Shown: positions 16,991 through 26,874, counted from the first letter of the stretch. The stretch: DNA of 64,000 bases from Sinanaerobacter chloroacetimidivorans (GCF_018128545.1 NZ_JAGSND010000016.1:36416-100415); one strand, 5' to 3'. Notes: generated by a model from the sequence alone, not told the origin. A program made the numbers and translations.

Positions 16991-18757
16991 ATGAAAAAAA
17001 TTATGAACCAGCCTGAAACCTTTGTAAAGGAAATGTGCCAGGGCCTTGTCTGTGCCCATCCGGAACTGCGTTTCAATGAAAAATATAAAATTATCACAAA
17101 AAAAGAAATCAATCCAAACAAAGTCAGCCTGATCAGCGGTGGCGGCAGTGGCCACGAACCAGCCCATGCTGGATTTGTCGGAACAGGAATGCTAGATGCA
17201 GCCGTGTGTGGCGATGTATTTGCCTCACCATCCCAGATACAGGTATACCAGGCGATAAAAGAAACGGCAAGCACTATGGGAACCTTACTGATCATCAAAA
17301 ATTACAGCGGGGACATGATGAACTTTCAGAACGCCTCCTACCTTGCAGGAGAAGATGGCATCGACGTGGATTATGTCAAAGTAGAGGATGACATTGCAGT
17401 GTGTGACAGTCTCTATACGGTAGGACGCCGTGGTGTAGCAGGAACTGTTCTGGTCCATAAGATAGCAGGAGCCTGTGCAGAACAAGGGAAAAGTCTAGCC
17501 GAAGTCAAAGCGGCGGCTCAAAAAGCGGCAGCAAATGTGAGAAGCATTGGATTTGCATTTACCTCCTGTACCGTTCCTGCAAAAGGCACTCCGACCTTTG
17601 CAATCGGGGAAGACGAGATGGAATATGGCGTGGGAATTCACGGCGAACCTGGTATCAAAAGAGAGAAAGTCATACCTGCAGATGCCCTGGCAAACCGCAT
17701 GATAGATGCTCTTTTAGCAGACCTTAAGATAGACGGTACCTCCGATACAGAGATTGCTTTACTGGTGAACGGATTTGGGAGTACACCATTACAGGAACTC
17801 TATCTGCTCAACCATTCGGTAGTAAAGGAATTACAGAGCAGACACGTGACCATCCATCGTATCTTTGTTGGAAATTATATGACAAGCATCGACATGGCAG
17901 GCGCTTCTGTATCCATCTTAAAGCTGGATGAGGAATTAAAAGCATTTTTAAACCAAAGATGTGAAACACCTGGTTTTAAAGTAGACGGTCCGTCTGATCC
18001 GGTCCCAATGGCACACGATACCACACAGGCTACAGAAGCAGGGAATGTATCCTTTACAACGGAGACCGATCCTGTCCATGCAAAAGTAGCCGCACATACA
18101 GTCAGCCTGGGTAATGTAATCTATATGATCGATAAGATGAGCGAATGCATCATTAAAAATGAAATTCCATTTTGTGAACTCGACTCCCATGCCGGAGACG
18201 GTGACTTTGGAATGAGCATTGCAAAAGGGTTCAAACAGCTAAAGAGAGAATGGCAGGAGATCCTGTCCTCAAAAGCAGACAACATAGGTACTTTCTTAGA
18301 AGCCTGTTCCATTGTAATCATGGAGCATTGTGGCGGAGCATCAGGTCCGATCTGGGGATCTGCATTCCGTGCAGCAGGAAAATATGCAACAGAGAAAACA
18401 GAACTGACGACTCTTGAGTATGCCGAAATGATGCAAAAAATAGTTGCTGGCATTCAAAAGACCGGAGAACGTTCCTTTGGCCGTGGAGCTGTAGTAGGCG
18501 ATAAGACTCTTATTGATGCCCTTGCACCATGTGCTGATGCATGGATGGACTGTGCACAAAAAGGTGACTCTATCAAAGTGGCACTGGAAAAAGGAGCTCA
18601 GGCTGCCAGAGAAGGTGCTAAAAAGACAGAAGACATTGTTGCAAGAATGGGACGTGCTGGAACCGTTGGTGAACGTAGTCTTGGATATCCGGATGCAGGT
18701 GCCTATGGAATTGGTGTAATTTTTACAGAAGTTGCTGAATCTATGAAGGAAATGTGA
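16991..18757 (+). CDS. dhaK: ATP-dependent dihydroxyacetone kinase (DhaK-DhaL fusion)
   Basis: A 588-residue single-chain kinase. The DhaK half carries SGGGSGHEPAHAGFVG and the substrate-binding histidine in GVGIHGEPGIKR (His217). The DhaL half, from about residue 370, has the magnesium-ATP motif DSHAGDGDFG and GGASGPIWG. It uses ATP rather than the PTS protein DhaM. The start is at 16991 behind GAGG; the longer in-frame extension overlapping gldA by 104 bp has no family similarity. Together with gldA it converts glycerol to DHAP. Confidence 0.92.
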   Translation: MKKIMNQPETFVKEMCQGLVCAHPELRFNEKYKIITKKEINPNKVSLISGGGSGHEPAHAGFVGTGMLDAAVCGDVFASPSQIQVYQAIKETASTMGTLLIIKNYSGDMMNFQNASYLAGEDGIDVDYVKVEDDIAVCDSLYTVGRRGVAGTVLVHKIAGACAEQGKSLAEVKAAAQKAAANVRSIGFAFTSCTVPAKGTPTFAIGEDEMEYGVGIHGEPGIKREKVIPADALANRMIDALLADLKIDGTSDTEIALLVNGFGSTPLQELYLLNHSVVKELQSRHVTIHRIFVGNYMTSIDMAGASVSILKLDEELKAFLNQRCETPGFKVDGPSDPVPMAHDTTQATEAGNVSFTTETDPVHAKVAAHTVSLGNVIYMIDKMSECIIKNEIPFCELDSHAGDGDFGMSIAKGFKQLKREWQEILSSKADNIGTFLEACSIVIMEHCGGASGPIWGSAFRAAGKYATEKTELTTLEYAEMMQKIVAGIQKTGERSFGRGAVVGDKTLIDALAPCADAWMDCAQKGDSIKVALEKGAQAAREGAKKTEDIVARMGRAGTVGERSLGYPDAGAYGIGVIFTEVAESMKEM

Positions 18758-18781
18758 TAAAATAGTGGAAACAGAAGAACG

Positions 18782-18808
18782 TGTGGAGATTGGCAACGCA
18801 TCTCCACA
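18782..18808 (+). promoter_or_regulatory. Hairpin between dhaKL and the lipase gene
   Basis: TGTGGAGAT (18782-18790) and ATCTCCACA (18800-18808) form a perfect 9-bp stem without a T-run. It may partly terminate or stabilise the operon transcript. Confidence 0.5.
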
Positions 18809-18833
18809 AAATAGGAAAGGGGTATTAAATGAT

Positions 18834-19769
18834 ATGATTTTAAAAACTTTTTGTTTTGAATCAGAAGATGGAACCAACGTGTTTGTCTACAATTGGATGC
18901 CAGAGGATAAGGTCGCAAAAGGAGTCGTTCAGATTGCCCATGGTATGGCTGAGACAGCTGAGCGGTATGCACGTTTTGCCACCGTTCTGACAGAGCATGG
19001 CTATATTGTATATGCAAATGACCACAGAGGACATGGAAAAACAGCAGGTACCTTAAAGAACGTTGGATATCTTGCCGAGAAAAACGGGTTCGACTGGATG
19101 GTAAAAGATATGCATCAGCTTACCAATATCATAAAGACTGCACATCCGAACCTTCCCCTTTTCTTATTTGGACACAGCATGGGATCCTTTGCCTCACAGC
19201 GCTACCTGATGCTTCACAGCAAAGAACTGACAGGTGCAATTCTTTCCGGTTCCAATGGAAGCGACCCATTGTTGCATAACATAGGCTTCCTGGTGGCGAA
19301 GAATGAAGTCCGCAAACAGGGACGTAAGGCAAGCAGTCCGAAGATGAATCAGATGTCCTTCGGAAGCTTCAATAAGCCATTCAAGCCAAATCGCACTGAA
19401 TATGACTGGTTAAGCAGCGACAATGCCCAGGTGGATGCCTATATCCAGGATCCTTATTGTGGCGGAATCTTTACCACCGGATTCTTCTATGACTTTTTAG
19501 AAGGTCTTAAGACCATCGATAAGGTTCAAAATGTAAAACTGGTATCAAAAAACCTGCCAATCTATATTTTTTCCGGTGAAAAGGATCCAGTAGGACGCTT
19601 TGGAAAGGGTGTTAAGAAACTCTATCACACCTACAAGAAGTGTGGCATCACAGATGTATCCTTTAAGTTATATCCGGGCAAACGACATGAAATGCTCAAT
19701 GAGACCAACCGGGATGAAGTAATGAACGATGTGGTGCAATGGCTTGAAAAACAACATCGCGGGGCATAA
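18834..19769 (+). CDS. Alpha/beta hydrolase, monoacylglycerol-lipase type
   Basis: A 311-residue serine hydrolase of the lysophospholipase / monoacylglycerol lipase group. It has HGMAETAERY for the oxyanion region, NDHRGHGKTAG, the nucleophile elbow GHSMGS (Ser115), a late aspartate in FSGEKDPVG and the catalytic histidine in GKRHEMLNE. The start at 18834 (MILKTFCF) follows GGAAAGGGG; the upstream frame is non-conserved leader. Its place behind gldA-dhaKL suggests that it frees glycerol from acylglycerols to feed the pathway. That link is inferred. Confidence 0.85.
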   Translation: MILKTFCFESEDGTNVFVYNWMPEDKVAKGVVQIAHGMAETAERYARFATVLTEHGYIVYANDHRGHGKTAGTLKNVGYLAEKNGFDWMVKDMHQLTNIIKTAHPNLPLFLFGHSMGSFASQRYLMLHSKELTGAILSGSNGSDPLLHNIGFLVAKNEVRKQGRKASSPKMNQMSFGSFNKPFKPNRTEYDWLSSDNAQVDAYIQDPYCGGIFTTGFFYDFLEGLKTIDKVQNVKLVSKNLPIYIFSGEKDPVGRFGKGVKKLYHTYKKCGITDVSFKLYPGKRHEMLNETNRDEVMNDVVQWLEKQHRGA

Positions 19770-19861
19770 GGTGGCTTTAGTATAAAGAATGACATCATAA
19801 ATAAATATTTTTTCTATTTATCAATCAATAGTAATCGAAAAATCAATATATATAATGGGAT

Positions 19862-19897
19862 AGAGACTTAAGCAGTGCTTAGTCTCTGTTTTTATAA
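19862..19897 (+). terminator. Terminator of the glycerol operon
   Basis: AGAGACT-T-AAGCA-G-TGCTT-AGTCTCT (19862-19887) forms a near-perfect hairpin, followed by GTTTTTAT. Confidence 0.8.
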
Positions 19898-21292
19898 TGT
19901 GACTACCTTCTTCTTATTCTGGATGAAACTTATACCTTGTCCTTTTTAGAGGAAGCTCATTTAGGATATTTGGGTTACGGAACCGGTTTGTATGACAAGT
20001 ATACACAGGAGCGTCAGGTGCAGTTTCCTTTTGATGTTTATATAGGAAATGTATTCAGGGAGAAGAATACATGGATTACCGTAGGAAATGTAACAAACTT
20101 TCGTATTGCCCCTTGGGTTGTAGAGGCTTCCTACACTTTAAAAATGCGGAGTATAGCAAAGAACTCTATTGCAGAACCTTCATGGGAGTCAAAAACAGAG
20201 CAGTCGGCCAACTTAAATAATCAGAATTATGTTGCAACGGATACCATGGCAGTAGATGTAAGTGGTAATATCTATGATTTTAAGATTACAAACATCATGG
20301 ACTATCCACTATGGGAGAATGTGTTCTTAAAACCGGGTTCCATTAAGTCTAACGGTACTGCATTCTCAGTTGGTGTCTATAATAAAAAAGGCGCGCAGAC
20401 AGGAACCGCAAAGTATACTATGCCTATTATGCCAGGTTCCCACCCTTTCATTGATAATCAGGGAGCAGTAAAACTAGGTTACACCTTCCGCTATTCGTTT
20501 ACCACAATGGCATCGTTAAATGACAATCGTGATTTTATTCGGGTAGAGCCACGTTTTTATTATGTAAAGAATGATGGCAGTGGAAGACAAGAAGTAGATC
20601 TGTATTATCATGATACCGTAAATAAGAAACAGGTATACTTTCTGAAGGTTGGAACAGTTTTGGATCATGATAATGTAAAAAAAGTATCATTGAACAGTCT
20701 TGCAAATGTGGTCGAAGAAAAAGAGATTGAAACTACAGCTGAAATGACAGGAAGAAAAGAGGATTCAATCAGATACAAAGAGGTAGATTGTTACAGCCCA
20801 CAGATGATTACGTTACCATCACAATTGCGTACCTTTGCAGGAAGTACAAATAATGTCCCATCTACTCGTATTAACCAGGCAAAGATGAGTGTACAGAAAT
20901 GGTATGGGGAATATAGTCTTCCGGCAGAAACCTTTGCAGTGCCAAAGGGATATGACGTTCTTAATGCCGCACGGCTAAAGAATGGTTTATCAGGAAGAGA
21001 AGACTTCTGGTTAAAAGACGGGTACATCATCATTAACTTCGATATTGAAACATACCACTACAACAGTACGACTGGAGTAGCAGAACGTCATTTAAGTTAT
21101 ATCAATAAGCAGAACAGCCAGACTTATGGATGCTGTAATATGTGGAAGAAAGAAGGATATACTTATACACGAACTAATTATGGAAAGACTTTTGACCTAA
21201 CCGATGGTGATACCATGTTCCTATATACGATATATCAGTATGGACGAAAGACCAATGCATCCACAGATTATTCTTCTAGGGGAACGCATTAA
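19898..21292 (+). pseudogene. C-terminal part of a large secreted protein (DUF5704-like)
   Basis: The frame is open from 19898 and only a TTG (19937) with no ribosome site could start it. The protein (about 450 residues from the TTG) is beta-rich, with YLGYGTGLYDKYTQERQVQ, FPFDVYIG and GNVTNFRI. It lacks a signal peptide or any N-terminal module. The motif set resembles the surface-protein domain DUF5704, usually the C-terminal part of much longer secreted proteins. The 5' end was probably lost at about 19900, just after the glycerol-operon terminator. The family name is tentative; the truncation is well supported by the missing start. Confidence 0.5.
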
Positions 21293-21319
21293 AAGTATTA
21301 AAAGAACAACGGAGATACA

Positions 21320-21346
21320 ATAAAAGCAGCCAATGGCTGCTTTTAT
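21320..21346. terminator. Bidirectional terminator
   Basis: ATAAAAGCAGCC (21320-21331), AAT, GGCTGCTTTTAT (21335-21346): a perfect 12-bp stem between two convergent genes. Confidence 0.9.
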
Positions 21347-21355
21347 ATTTAATAA

Positions 21356-22471
21356 TTATGAAATTAGAAAAATGAGAGCGTTATTCAGTGTAGTTTGGAT
21401 TCTGATAGTAGTAAAGGATGCAAGACAGACTGCAAGGGTATGTCCTTTTAATTCAACAATAATATCCGCAGTTGTTTCCGGTTCGCTCTTAGAAGAAGGG
21501 CAGTGCTGATAAAACAATGTTGTAAGTTCCTTTTCCCTATCCAATTCTTTAATTTCTAATATTTGAAAAGTTGTGACTCTGCATCGTGTCGTAACTATGA
21601 TCTGAAAATCATTCCGAATAAATTCCTTAAAAAAGGCATCATCTTTTGGCAGCACATTAAAATTATCCAGAATAATCAGACTGTCAGAACGCAATTTCTG
21701 CAATGTCTGATAGTGGGTTTTAAATAATTCTTCTTCGGTCATTTCTGCTGTATCGTCAGAAAAGGAAAGACTTGCGATACATTTCTTTAAACTTCCTTCG
21801 TAATGAAAAAATAGAATGTTATTATATTTCTTTATGTTTTTACTTGCATAGGCTTTGGAAAACTCACTTTTACCAATTCCAGCAATACCAGTGACAAATA
21901 ACAAAGAATGCTCTTGTAAAAGTGACGATGCTTCCTTAAGTTCTTCTTTTCTTCCAAGAAAAGTTTTGGTTGCAGTAGGTACTTTGGCAGATAGCAGTTT
22001 ATCGGATAAATCCGGTGAATATAGTGTGCCATGCGTATGATCATTTAAGATGGCATAACGCACTACTTCTGCAAAGAAGCCCTCCAAAGTTGGAACTTCC
22101 AGCATTTCATCAGCTTTCTTATCGCCAATCACATCTCTACTGTCATTAATCAGTTCTTCCAACTGGGAACGAGCCTGTGATTCATTAATTAGGTTTGAAA
22201 TAATCTTATCTCTGAAATCATCTTTCATAAAATCAAAATTATTATCATCCTCATATGTCCGGATAATCTCCATAGGAATCGGTCTTGCGCCACTACACCA
22301 ATAGCTATATTTACTTGCATCAGCATCAGTAAGTTCGAAATCTTCACTGTCATGTAAACAGACAGAGAATAGGTTTCGTACTAGCTGGTGCTGTTGATAT
22401 GTTTTCTTTTTATTTTCTAGAAGAATGCCTATGACATTCGAAAAGGTAAGTCTGTTTTTCAACTTAATCAC
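21356..22471 (-). pseudogene. STAND (NB-ARC-like) NTPase, C-terminally truncated
   Basis: The 371-residue product has an unassigned N-terminal region (1-165), then FLGRKEELKEASSLL and the Walker A motif GIAGIGKS (195-202). Walker B SLIILDNFN and a sensor motif IIVTTRCR follow, then a winged-helix onset GHTLAV. STAND proteins of this layout are usually 700-1100 residues, with TPR or other repeats after the NTPase. Here the frame ends within 20 residues of GHTLAV, so the sensor repeats are missing. Many bacterial STAND proteins are phage sensors, and the neighbouring island makes that likely for the ancestor. A single-base frameshift is possible but not proven. Confidence 0.65.
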
Positions 22472-22705
22472 TCCGTTTCAAAAATTTTGTTAAGTCTATG
22501 CTAAGTCTCCGTCAATAGTTGGGAGATATTTTCGTTGGTATCATTAACTCATAAATTGGTAGCCAGATGAAACCGTAATCACATTTCAAGGATATCAAAA
22601 GTATAACACATTACAAACAAATGTTCTATCGGAAAATTGTTTGTATAACGTACATTGAAAAATAATTCTGATAAAACCAAAAGGTGGAGGCAGAATTCAT
22701 AGGCT

Positions 22706-23018
22706 GTAGAGTGGAGGTGCCCGAATCGTTGCAATTGGCAACACCAGAACCGTACTAGCAAGTACAGAGTTAGTTGTTTGAAAACTAACTCCAAGGCTAC
22801 GGATGAGAGAAAAAAGAATCATCCGGAAAAGAACATACGAGGGGTACCGGGGGAAGTCCGCCCTGGCGAAGATAATCAGAAAAGTCAAGATAGTAAGATC
22901 TGATAGGAGCAGGGCGAAAGGAATCACGTCAAGTTGGGAGAGGATCTCGCGCAGGAGAGGCCCACAGTTATTTTTCACAGATAATTGGATGGAAGCGAAA
23001 GCTACCGCCCCACTCTAC
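22706..23018 (+). ncRNA. Candidate large structured RNA (about 313 nt)
   Basis: A perfect 9-bp long-range stem, GTAGAGTGG (22706-22714) with CCACTCTAC (23010-23018), encloses consecutive local hairpins. These are GTTGC/GCAAC (22728-22742), GTACT/AGTAC (22752-22765), GAGTTAGTT/AACTAACTC (22767-22791) and CGGATGA/TCATCCG (22800-22825). A two-part stem follows, GCCCTG/CAGGGC (22860-22915), with ATCAGA/TCTGAT inside it. Last is AGC-GAAA-GCT with a GNRA loop (22994-23003). The region is more GC-rich than its surroundings. The overlapping frame 22803-23141 has no recognisable domain. I could not match it to a known RNA class. The strand is inferred from the GNRA loop and the downstream genes. Confidence 0.55.
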
Positions 23019-23137
23019 GAATGGAAGCCAAACAGTCTAATCACTTTTGCAATAGCTGTTGATTCACTTTATCAACCATCGTTAGGTGGAAGGAAAGAAG
23101 GTGATGTATCGAGAATAACAAGAAGGAGGTGTCTGGG

Positions 23138-23290
23138 ATGACAAAGGAGATGGAATTTGCAAAGTGTATCGCTGTATTAAGAAAATTAATTCGATTAGGA
23201 TTGATTTCAGAATCAGAATATACAGTAGCAAGAAAACGGTTGATGGACAGATTTTTGATACTAGAGGAAAGCAATCCGAAAGTAGCATAA
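23138..23290 (+). CDS. Small SHOCT-like protein upstream of the recombinase
   Basis: A 50-residue frame starts at ATG 23138 behind AGAAGGAGG. It reads EMEFAKCIAVLRKLIRLGLI, then SESEYTVARKRLMDRFLILEE. The pattern V-L-x-x-L-x-x-x-G-L-I-S-x-x-E-Y-x-x-A-x-x-x-L is the short SHOCT-like unit often encoded next to large serine recombinases in Clostridia elements. It may help the recombinase or control excision; no function is established. Confidence 0.7.
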   Translation: MTKEMEFAKCIAVLRKLIRLGLISESEYTVARKRLMDRFLILEESNPKVA

Positions 23291-23333
23291 AAAATCTATT
23301 TTGATATTCGTTAACAATTAATTAAGAAGATAA

Positions 23334-23375
23334 AATAGCAGTATACAAAGGAATTATCTTTTGTGTACTGCTATT
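23334..23375 (+). promoter_or_regulatory. Hairpin in the recombinase leader
   Basis: AATAGCAGTATACAAA (23334-23349) pairs with TTTGTGTACTGCTATT (23360-23375), with one G-U pair. It may terminate the upstream RNA and small gene, or attenuate the recombinase gene. Confidence 0.6.
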
Positions 23376-23409
23376 GTACTATAGAGAGTTTAAAGAATGG
23401 AGGAATTAT

Positions 23410-25116
23410 ATGGGAGAAGTACAAGTATTAGAAGCAACAAGAACGGTTCCTAATGGCAGGGGCAGAGCAAGAACAGAAAGTAGTGGACTAAAAGTTGAAA
23501 GGATTCGTGTGGCTGCTTATTGCAGAGTATCAACAGATGGTGATGAACAGCTTGGAAGTTTTGAATCTCAAAAGCTTTATTATGAAGAAAAGATTGCAGC
23601 AAATTCAGAATGGGCAAGTGCAGGTATTTTTGCAGATGAAGCAATTACAGGAACAAAGGTGGATAAGAGAGAAGGATTTCAAGACATGATTCAGAAATGT
23701 CAATATGGCGAGATTGACTTGGTTCTTACAAAATCCATTTCAAGATTTGCCAGAAATACGCTAGATACGTTGCAATATGTGCGAATGCTTAGGGATAGAA
23801 ATATTGCCGTTTTCTTTGAAAAAGAAAATATCAATACCCTAGATATGAATGGCGAAATGTTATTAACGATTATGAGTTCCCTGGCACAACAGGAAGTGGA
23901 ATCCCTTTCCATGAATGTCAAAATGGGTCTTAAGATGAAAATGAAAAGAGGTGAAATGATTGGATTTAATGGTTGTCTTGGATATGATTATCATCCAGAG
24001 GATAAGTCCATTACAGTAAACGAGGATGAAGCGGAAATTGTCAAATTTATTTTCGATATGTATCTGCAAGGCTATGGAACCACAACCATTGCCAAAAGGC
24101 TGATAGAACTTGGGAAGAAGAATAAGAAAGGGAAAGTCAGCTGGCATACCCATGGAGTTATGGGAATTATTCAGAATGAAAAATACAAAGGAGATATTCT
24201 TCTTGGAAAAACATTTACTACAGATCCAATTTCAAAGAGAAGGCTTGCTAATATGGGAGAGGAAGATCAGTTTTATATCCGTGACCATCATGAAGCAATT
24301 GTTTCCAGGGAAGTGTGGGACGAAGCGGAGCAGGTTCGTCTGAAACGATCCAAGAATAAAGTGGTGGAAACTACCGGGAATCGGGAACGTTATACAAGGC
24401 AATATGCATTTAGCAGTATGTGTGAATGCGCCTATTGTGGGCATAAGTTGACAAGAAGGACAAGGCATAGCAGTTCTGTATATGAAAAACCTGTATGGCA
24501 ATGTATGAATGCCACCAAGAATGGAATTGCCTGTTGTCCAAATTGTAAAGCCATTGATGAAAATATTTTGGAAGGAGCCTTTTTGGAAGCCTTCGGTTTA
24601 CTAGCTGGTAATTTTGATGATGTGCTTGATCTGGTCATGACTCATGTAGAGGAAGCGGCAAGCAATGATGAGGACATCAGAAAAAAGAAGCAGATAGACA
24701 AAGACATATCTTCACTGGAATCTAGAAAAAGTCGAATGACAGATATGCTCATTGATGGTACAATTACAAAAGATGTTTTTAATGATAAGTTAATAGAAAT
24801 CACTAGAAAACTTCATAATTTTGCCGAGAAGAAACTTCTATTGGAAGAGAGTATCGGTAAACAGAAAGATGTTGGCAAACGAATGTCAGAACTTCGTGAG
24901 ACACTAAAGCAAGAAAATATCCTTGATGAATTTGACCGAGTAGTCCTTGAAAGTATTATCGACAAAGTTATAGTCGGAGGATACGATGAAGAAGGCAATC
25001 CAGATCCTTATAAACTGACTTTTGTATTAAAAGGGAATCAGTCAAAAACGATTCCGAATGCAAAGGACAATTATAAAGAGCAGAGGAATTCAGAGAAAGG
25101 AAAGAAGGTGTCATAG
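23410..25116 (+). CDS. Large serine recombinase
   Basis: A 568-residue site-specific recombinase. The resolvase domain has AAYCRVSTDGDEQ with the catalytic serine at residue 41, TKSISRFARNTLD and LAQQEVESLS. A recombinase domain follows (GYDYHPEDK, then NEKYKGDILLGKTF). A zinc ribbon (CAYCGHKL, then CCPNC) and a coiled-coil C-terminus complete it. The start at 23410 is chosen because GGAGG lies 6 bp upstream. It is intact and of normal length, so it may still mobilise the element that carries the RNA and the small SHOCT-like gene. The att sites were not identified. Confidence 0.9.
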   Translation: MGEVQVLEATRTVPNGRGRARTESSGLKVERIRVAAYCRVSTDGDEQLGSFESQKLYYEEKIAANSEWASAGIFADEAITGTKVDKREGFQDMIQKCQYGEIDLVLTKSISRFARNTLDTLQYVRMLRDRNIAVFFEKENINTLDMNGEMLLTIMSSLAQQEVESLSMNVKMGLKMKMKRGEMIGFNGCLGYDYHPEDKSITVNEDEAEIVKFIFDMYLQGYGTTTIAKRLIELGKKNKKGKVSWHTHGVMGIIQNEKYKGDILLGKTFTTDPISKRRLANMGEEDQFYIRDHHEAIVSREVWDEAEQVRLKRSKNKVVETTGNRERYTRQYAFSSMCECAYCGHKLTRRTRHSSSVYEKPVWQCMNATKNGIACCPNCKAIDENILEGAFLEAFGLLAGNFDDVLDLVMTHVEEAASNDEDIRKKKQIDKDISSLESRKSRMTDMLIDGTITKDVFNDKLIEITRKLHNFAEKKLLLEESIGKQKDVGKRMSELRETLKQENILDEFDRVVLESIIDKVIVGGYDEEGNPDPYKLTFVLKGNQSKTIPNAKDNYKEQRNSEKGKKVS

Positions 25117-25308
25117 ATGGAGAAACAGCTGGCAGAAGTTGTTGATGGGACTGAAATCAAAGAAATAACTGAGACACAAAATTTGTGTTCATGTGAGAAT
25201 GACGGGGCAAGTAATATGGTCTCATCAGAGAATAACGACGCATGTGGAGGTAATAACTCTGTTGCAGAAAGCTTGAGGCAGAAGTGCAGAAAAGTTATGC
25301 CGATTTGA
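25117..25308 (+). CDS. Small hypothetical protein after the recombinase
   Basis: A 63-residue acidic, cysteine-containing frame starts immediately after the recombinase stop (TAG then ATG), so it could be translated by coupling. No domain is recognised. The last residues (LRQKCRKVMPI) look like the basic stretch before the catalytic strand of serine recombinases, so it may be the leader of a second recombinase cut off here. Low certainty that it is a functional gene. Confidence 0.3.
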   Translation: MEKQLAEVVDGTEIKEITETQNLCSCENDGASNMVSSENNDACGGNNSVAESLRQKCRKVMPI

Positions 25309-25643
25309 CATATTAAAACGAATAAGTAAATAATACAGAAAGTAAAGATAGGCATTAGCGTGATTGTACCGTAGGGTAAATATACGTTAATGCCTTTTCT
25401 TTTTTTACATAAAGACGATTTGTTAAGATAACATTCATATTATTACACTTGTACGGATATTGATTATGAATTTGATACAATTTATTTCGAAAGGAGAAGC
25501 AGAGATTCGGTATAACAAATGTGTTAAGATATATGAATCATGGTGAAAACACATAACTATATTTTACATATTTGTGAGCAGATAGGTTTGAAGGCACTTT
25601 AATCCGAATAAATACCTGCGAGCAAGTCAATGGCAGGTGTTAA
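25309..25643. other. Intergenic region with terminator
   Basis: It contains the strong terminator at 25350-25407 and a leader for the decayed recombinase. Nothing else was recognised. Confidence 0.5.
25350..25407 (+). terminator. Rho-independent terminator
   Basis: AGGCATTAGCGT (25350-25361) pairs with ACGTTAATGCCT (25384-25395), with one G-U pair, followed by a T-rich run. It ends the recombinase unit. Confidence 0.85.
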
Positions 25644-26513
25644 ATGAAAAAGGTTAGAAAAATTGAAGTACCCGAGAAACAAACAGATAGCAGAAAATTA
25701 AAAGTAGCAGCATATTGCAGGGTGAGTACTAAATATGAGAGCCAGAAATCCAGTATAGATCTGTAGGTAGAATATTATACAAAATATATTGAGAAGCAGG
25801 CGGATTGGGAATTTTTATGGATATGACGTTATTGATGGAGAAATAGTATCAATAAAGAGCAGGCGGAGGTTGTAATAAATATTTTTGAATGGTATCTGGC
25901 AGGTTTATCTCTGAGGCAGATAAAGAATAGGTTGGAGTCTCTGGAAATTAAAACAGCTACTGGTAATAATGTGTGGCATGAAAAAGTAATACTTGGAATG
26001 CTTGGCAATGAGAAATATATGGGAGCAGCATCCTCCAGAAGTCTTATACTCAGGATTATCTGAATGGAAAACGTGAGAAGAATGATGGACAAAGAACCAG
26101 ATACTATGTGTATGATACTCATTTGGGTATTATTTCAAAGGAAAAGTTCTTTGAAACTGTTTGTGAAATTAGGAATAGAAAAAGAAACATAAATAACAGT
26201 GATGGGGATATAAAAACAAGTGGAAAAAAATATAATGGGCAGAATTTGTTGGCAAATATACTGGTTTGTGAAGAATGCGGTGCTTCATTCAGAAGACGTA
26301 TAGAACGAGGAAAAGTAGTATACAGATGTGCTACGAGAATGGACAAAGGACGAGAGGCATGTGAGAATTCACCAACAATTGAGGAAAGCTGGATCAAAGA
26401 AGAACTCGCCTAAGAGGGTTTGCGATGGGGAGTATATGGAGGAGAAAGTAAGGAAGATGGTGTATGAGATTAGAGTTGGAAAAGACAGAGTGTTAAAGAT
26501 TGAAATAAAGTAG
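25644..26513 (+). pseudogene. Decayed large serine recombinase
   Basis: Pieces of one recombinase appear in shifting frames. They are MKKVRKIEVP with KVAAYCRVSTKYESQKSSID then TAG; EQAEVVINIFEWYLAGLSLR with NNVWHEKVILGMLGNEKYMG; the zinc ribbon CEECGASFRRRIERGKVVYR with ENSPTIEESW; and a C-terminal KMVYEIRVGKDRVLKIEIK. The middle of the catalytic domain is deleted at about 25820-25850, and several stops and frameshifts follow. It is closest in layout to the intact recombinase at 31882-33132. It is a relic of an earlier insertion. Confidence 0.85.
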
Positions 26514-26848
26514 ATAAAGATAATTATATTATTTTTTATATGATACAAAGCATCAAGAAATAGAACAATTGTTGATGCACGCACCAAATTTTTGTCAAGA
26601 TTTCGCCATCCTCTGTGAGTGAACTCATTATCCTTAGAGAATATGCAGCAGGGAATGAGACTGCTGGAGTAAAAGTTTGATAAATGAGGTGTGAGATTAC
26701 GATAAAACGGCAAGAGCGATTATGAAAAAGCTGTTCTTGTTGAAGATAGAAATTTTATGAATAAATTCTGTCAATATAACTGAAACTGTGTGTTTCATTA
26801 TAAATGGTCTTTTATTTAAATTGTCGTAATAAGAAAATCATAAAAAGT
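26514..26848. other. Intergenic region before the first ietAS operon
   Basis: AT-rich sequence with one loose dyad (GCATCAA near 26550 and TTGATGC near 26573). No coding signal is supported. The ietA promoter and operators begin at its right end. Confidence 0.4.
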
Positions 26849-26867
26849 TATGTCCAATTATGTCCAA
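26849..26867 (+). promoter_or_regulatory. Tandem operator-like repeats upstream of ietA (first copy)
   Basis: TATGTCCAA occurs twice with a 10-bp period (26849-26857 and 26859-26867), just upstream of the -35 box. A third related box, ATGTGTCCAA (26921-26930), lies downstream of the -10 box. The same arrangement is present at the second ietAS operon. Confidence 0.6.
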
Positions 26868-26874
26868 AATTATA

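Noticed and set aside
16804..17298. Minus-strand frame across gldA/dhaKL
   Set aside because: Antisense shadow of two well-identified enzymes.
22706..23018. Group II intron or retron RNA
   Set aside because: No GUGYG start, no recognisable domain V and no reverse transcriptase nearby.
22803..23141. 112-codon plus-strand frame in the structured-RNA region
   Set aside because: Arg/Lys-rich translation with no domain and no ribosome site; the base-pairing pattern explains the sequence better.
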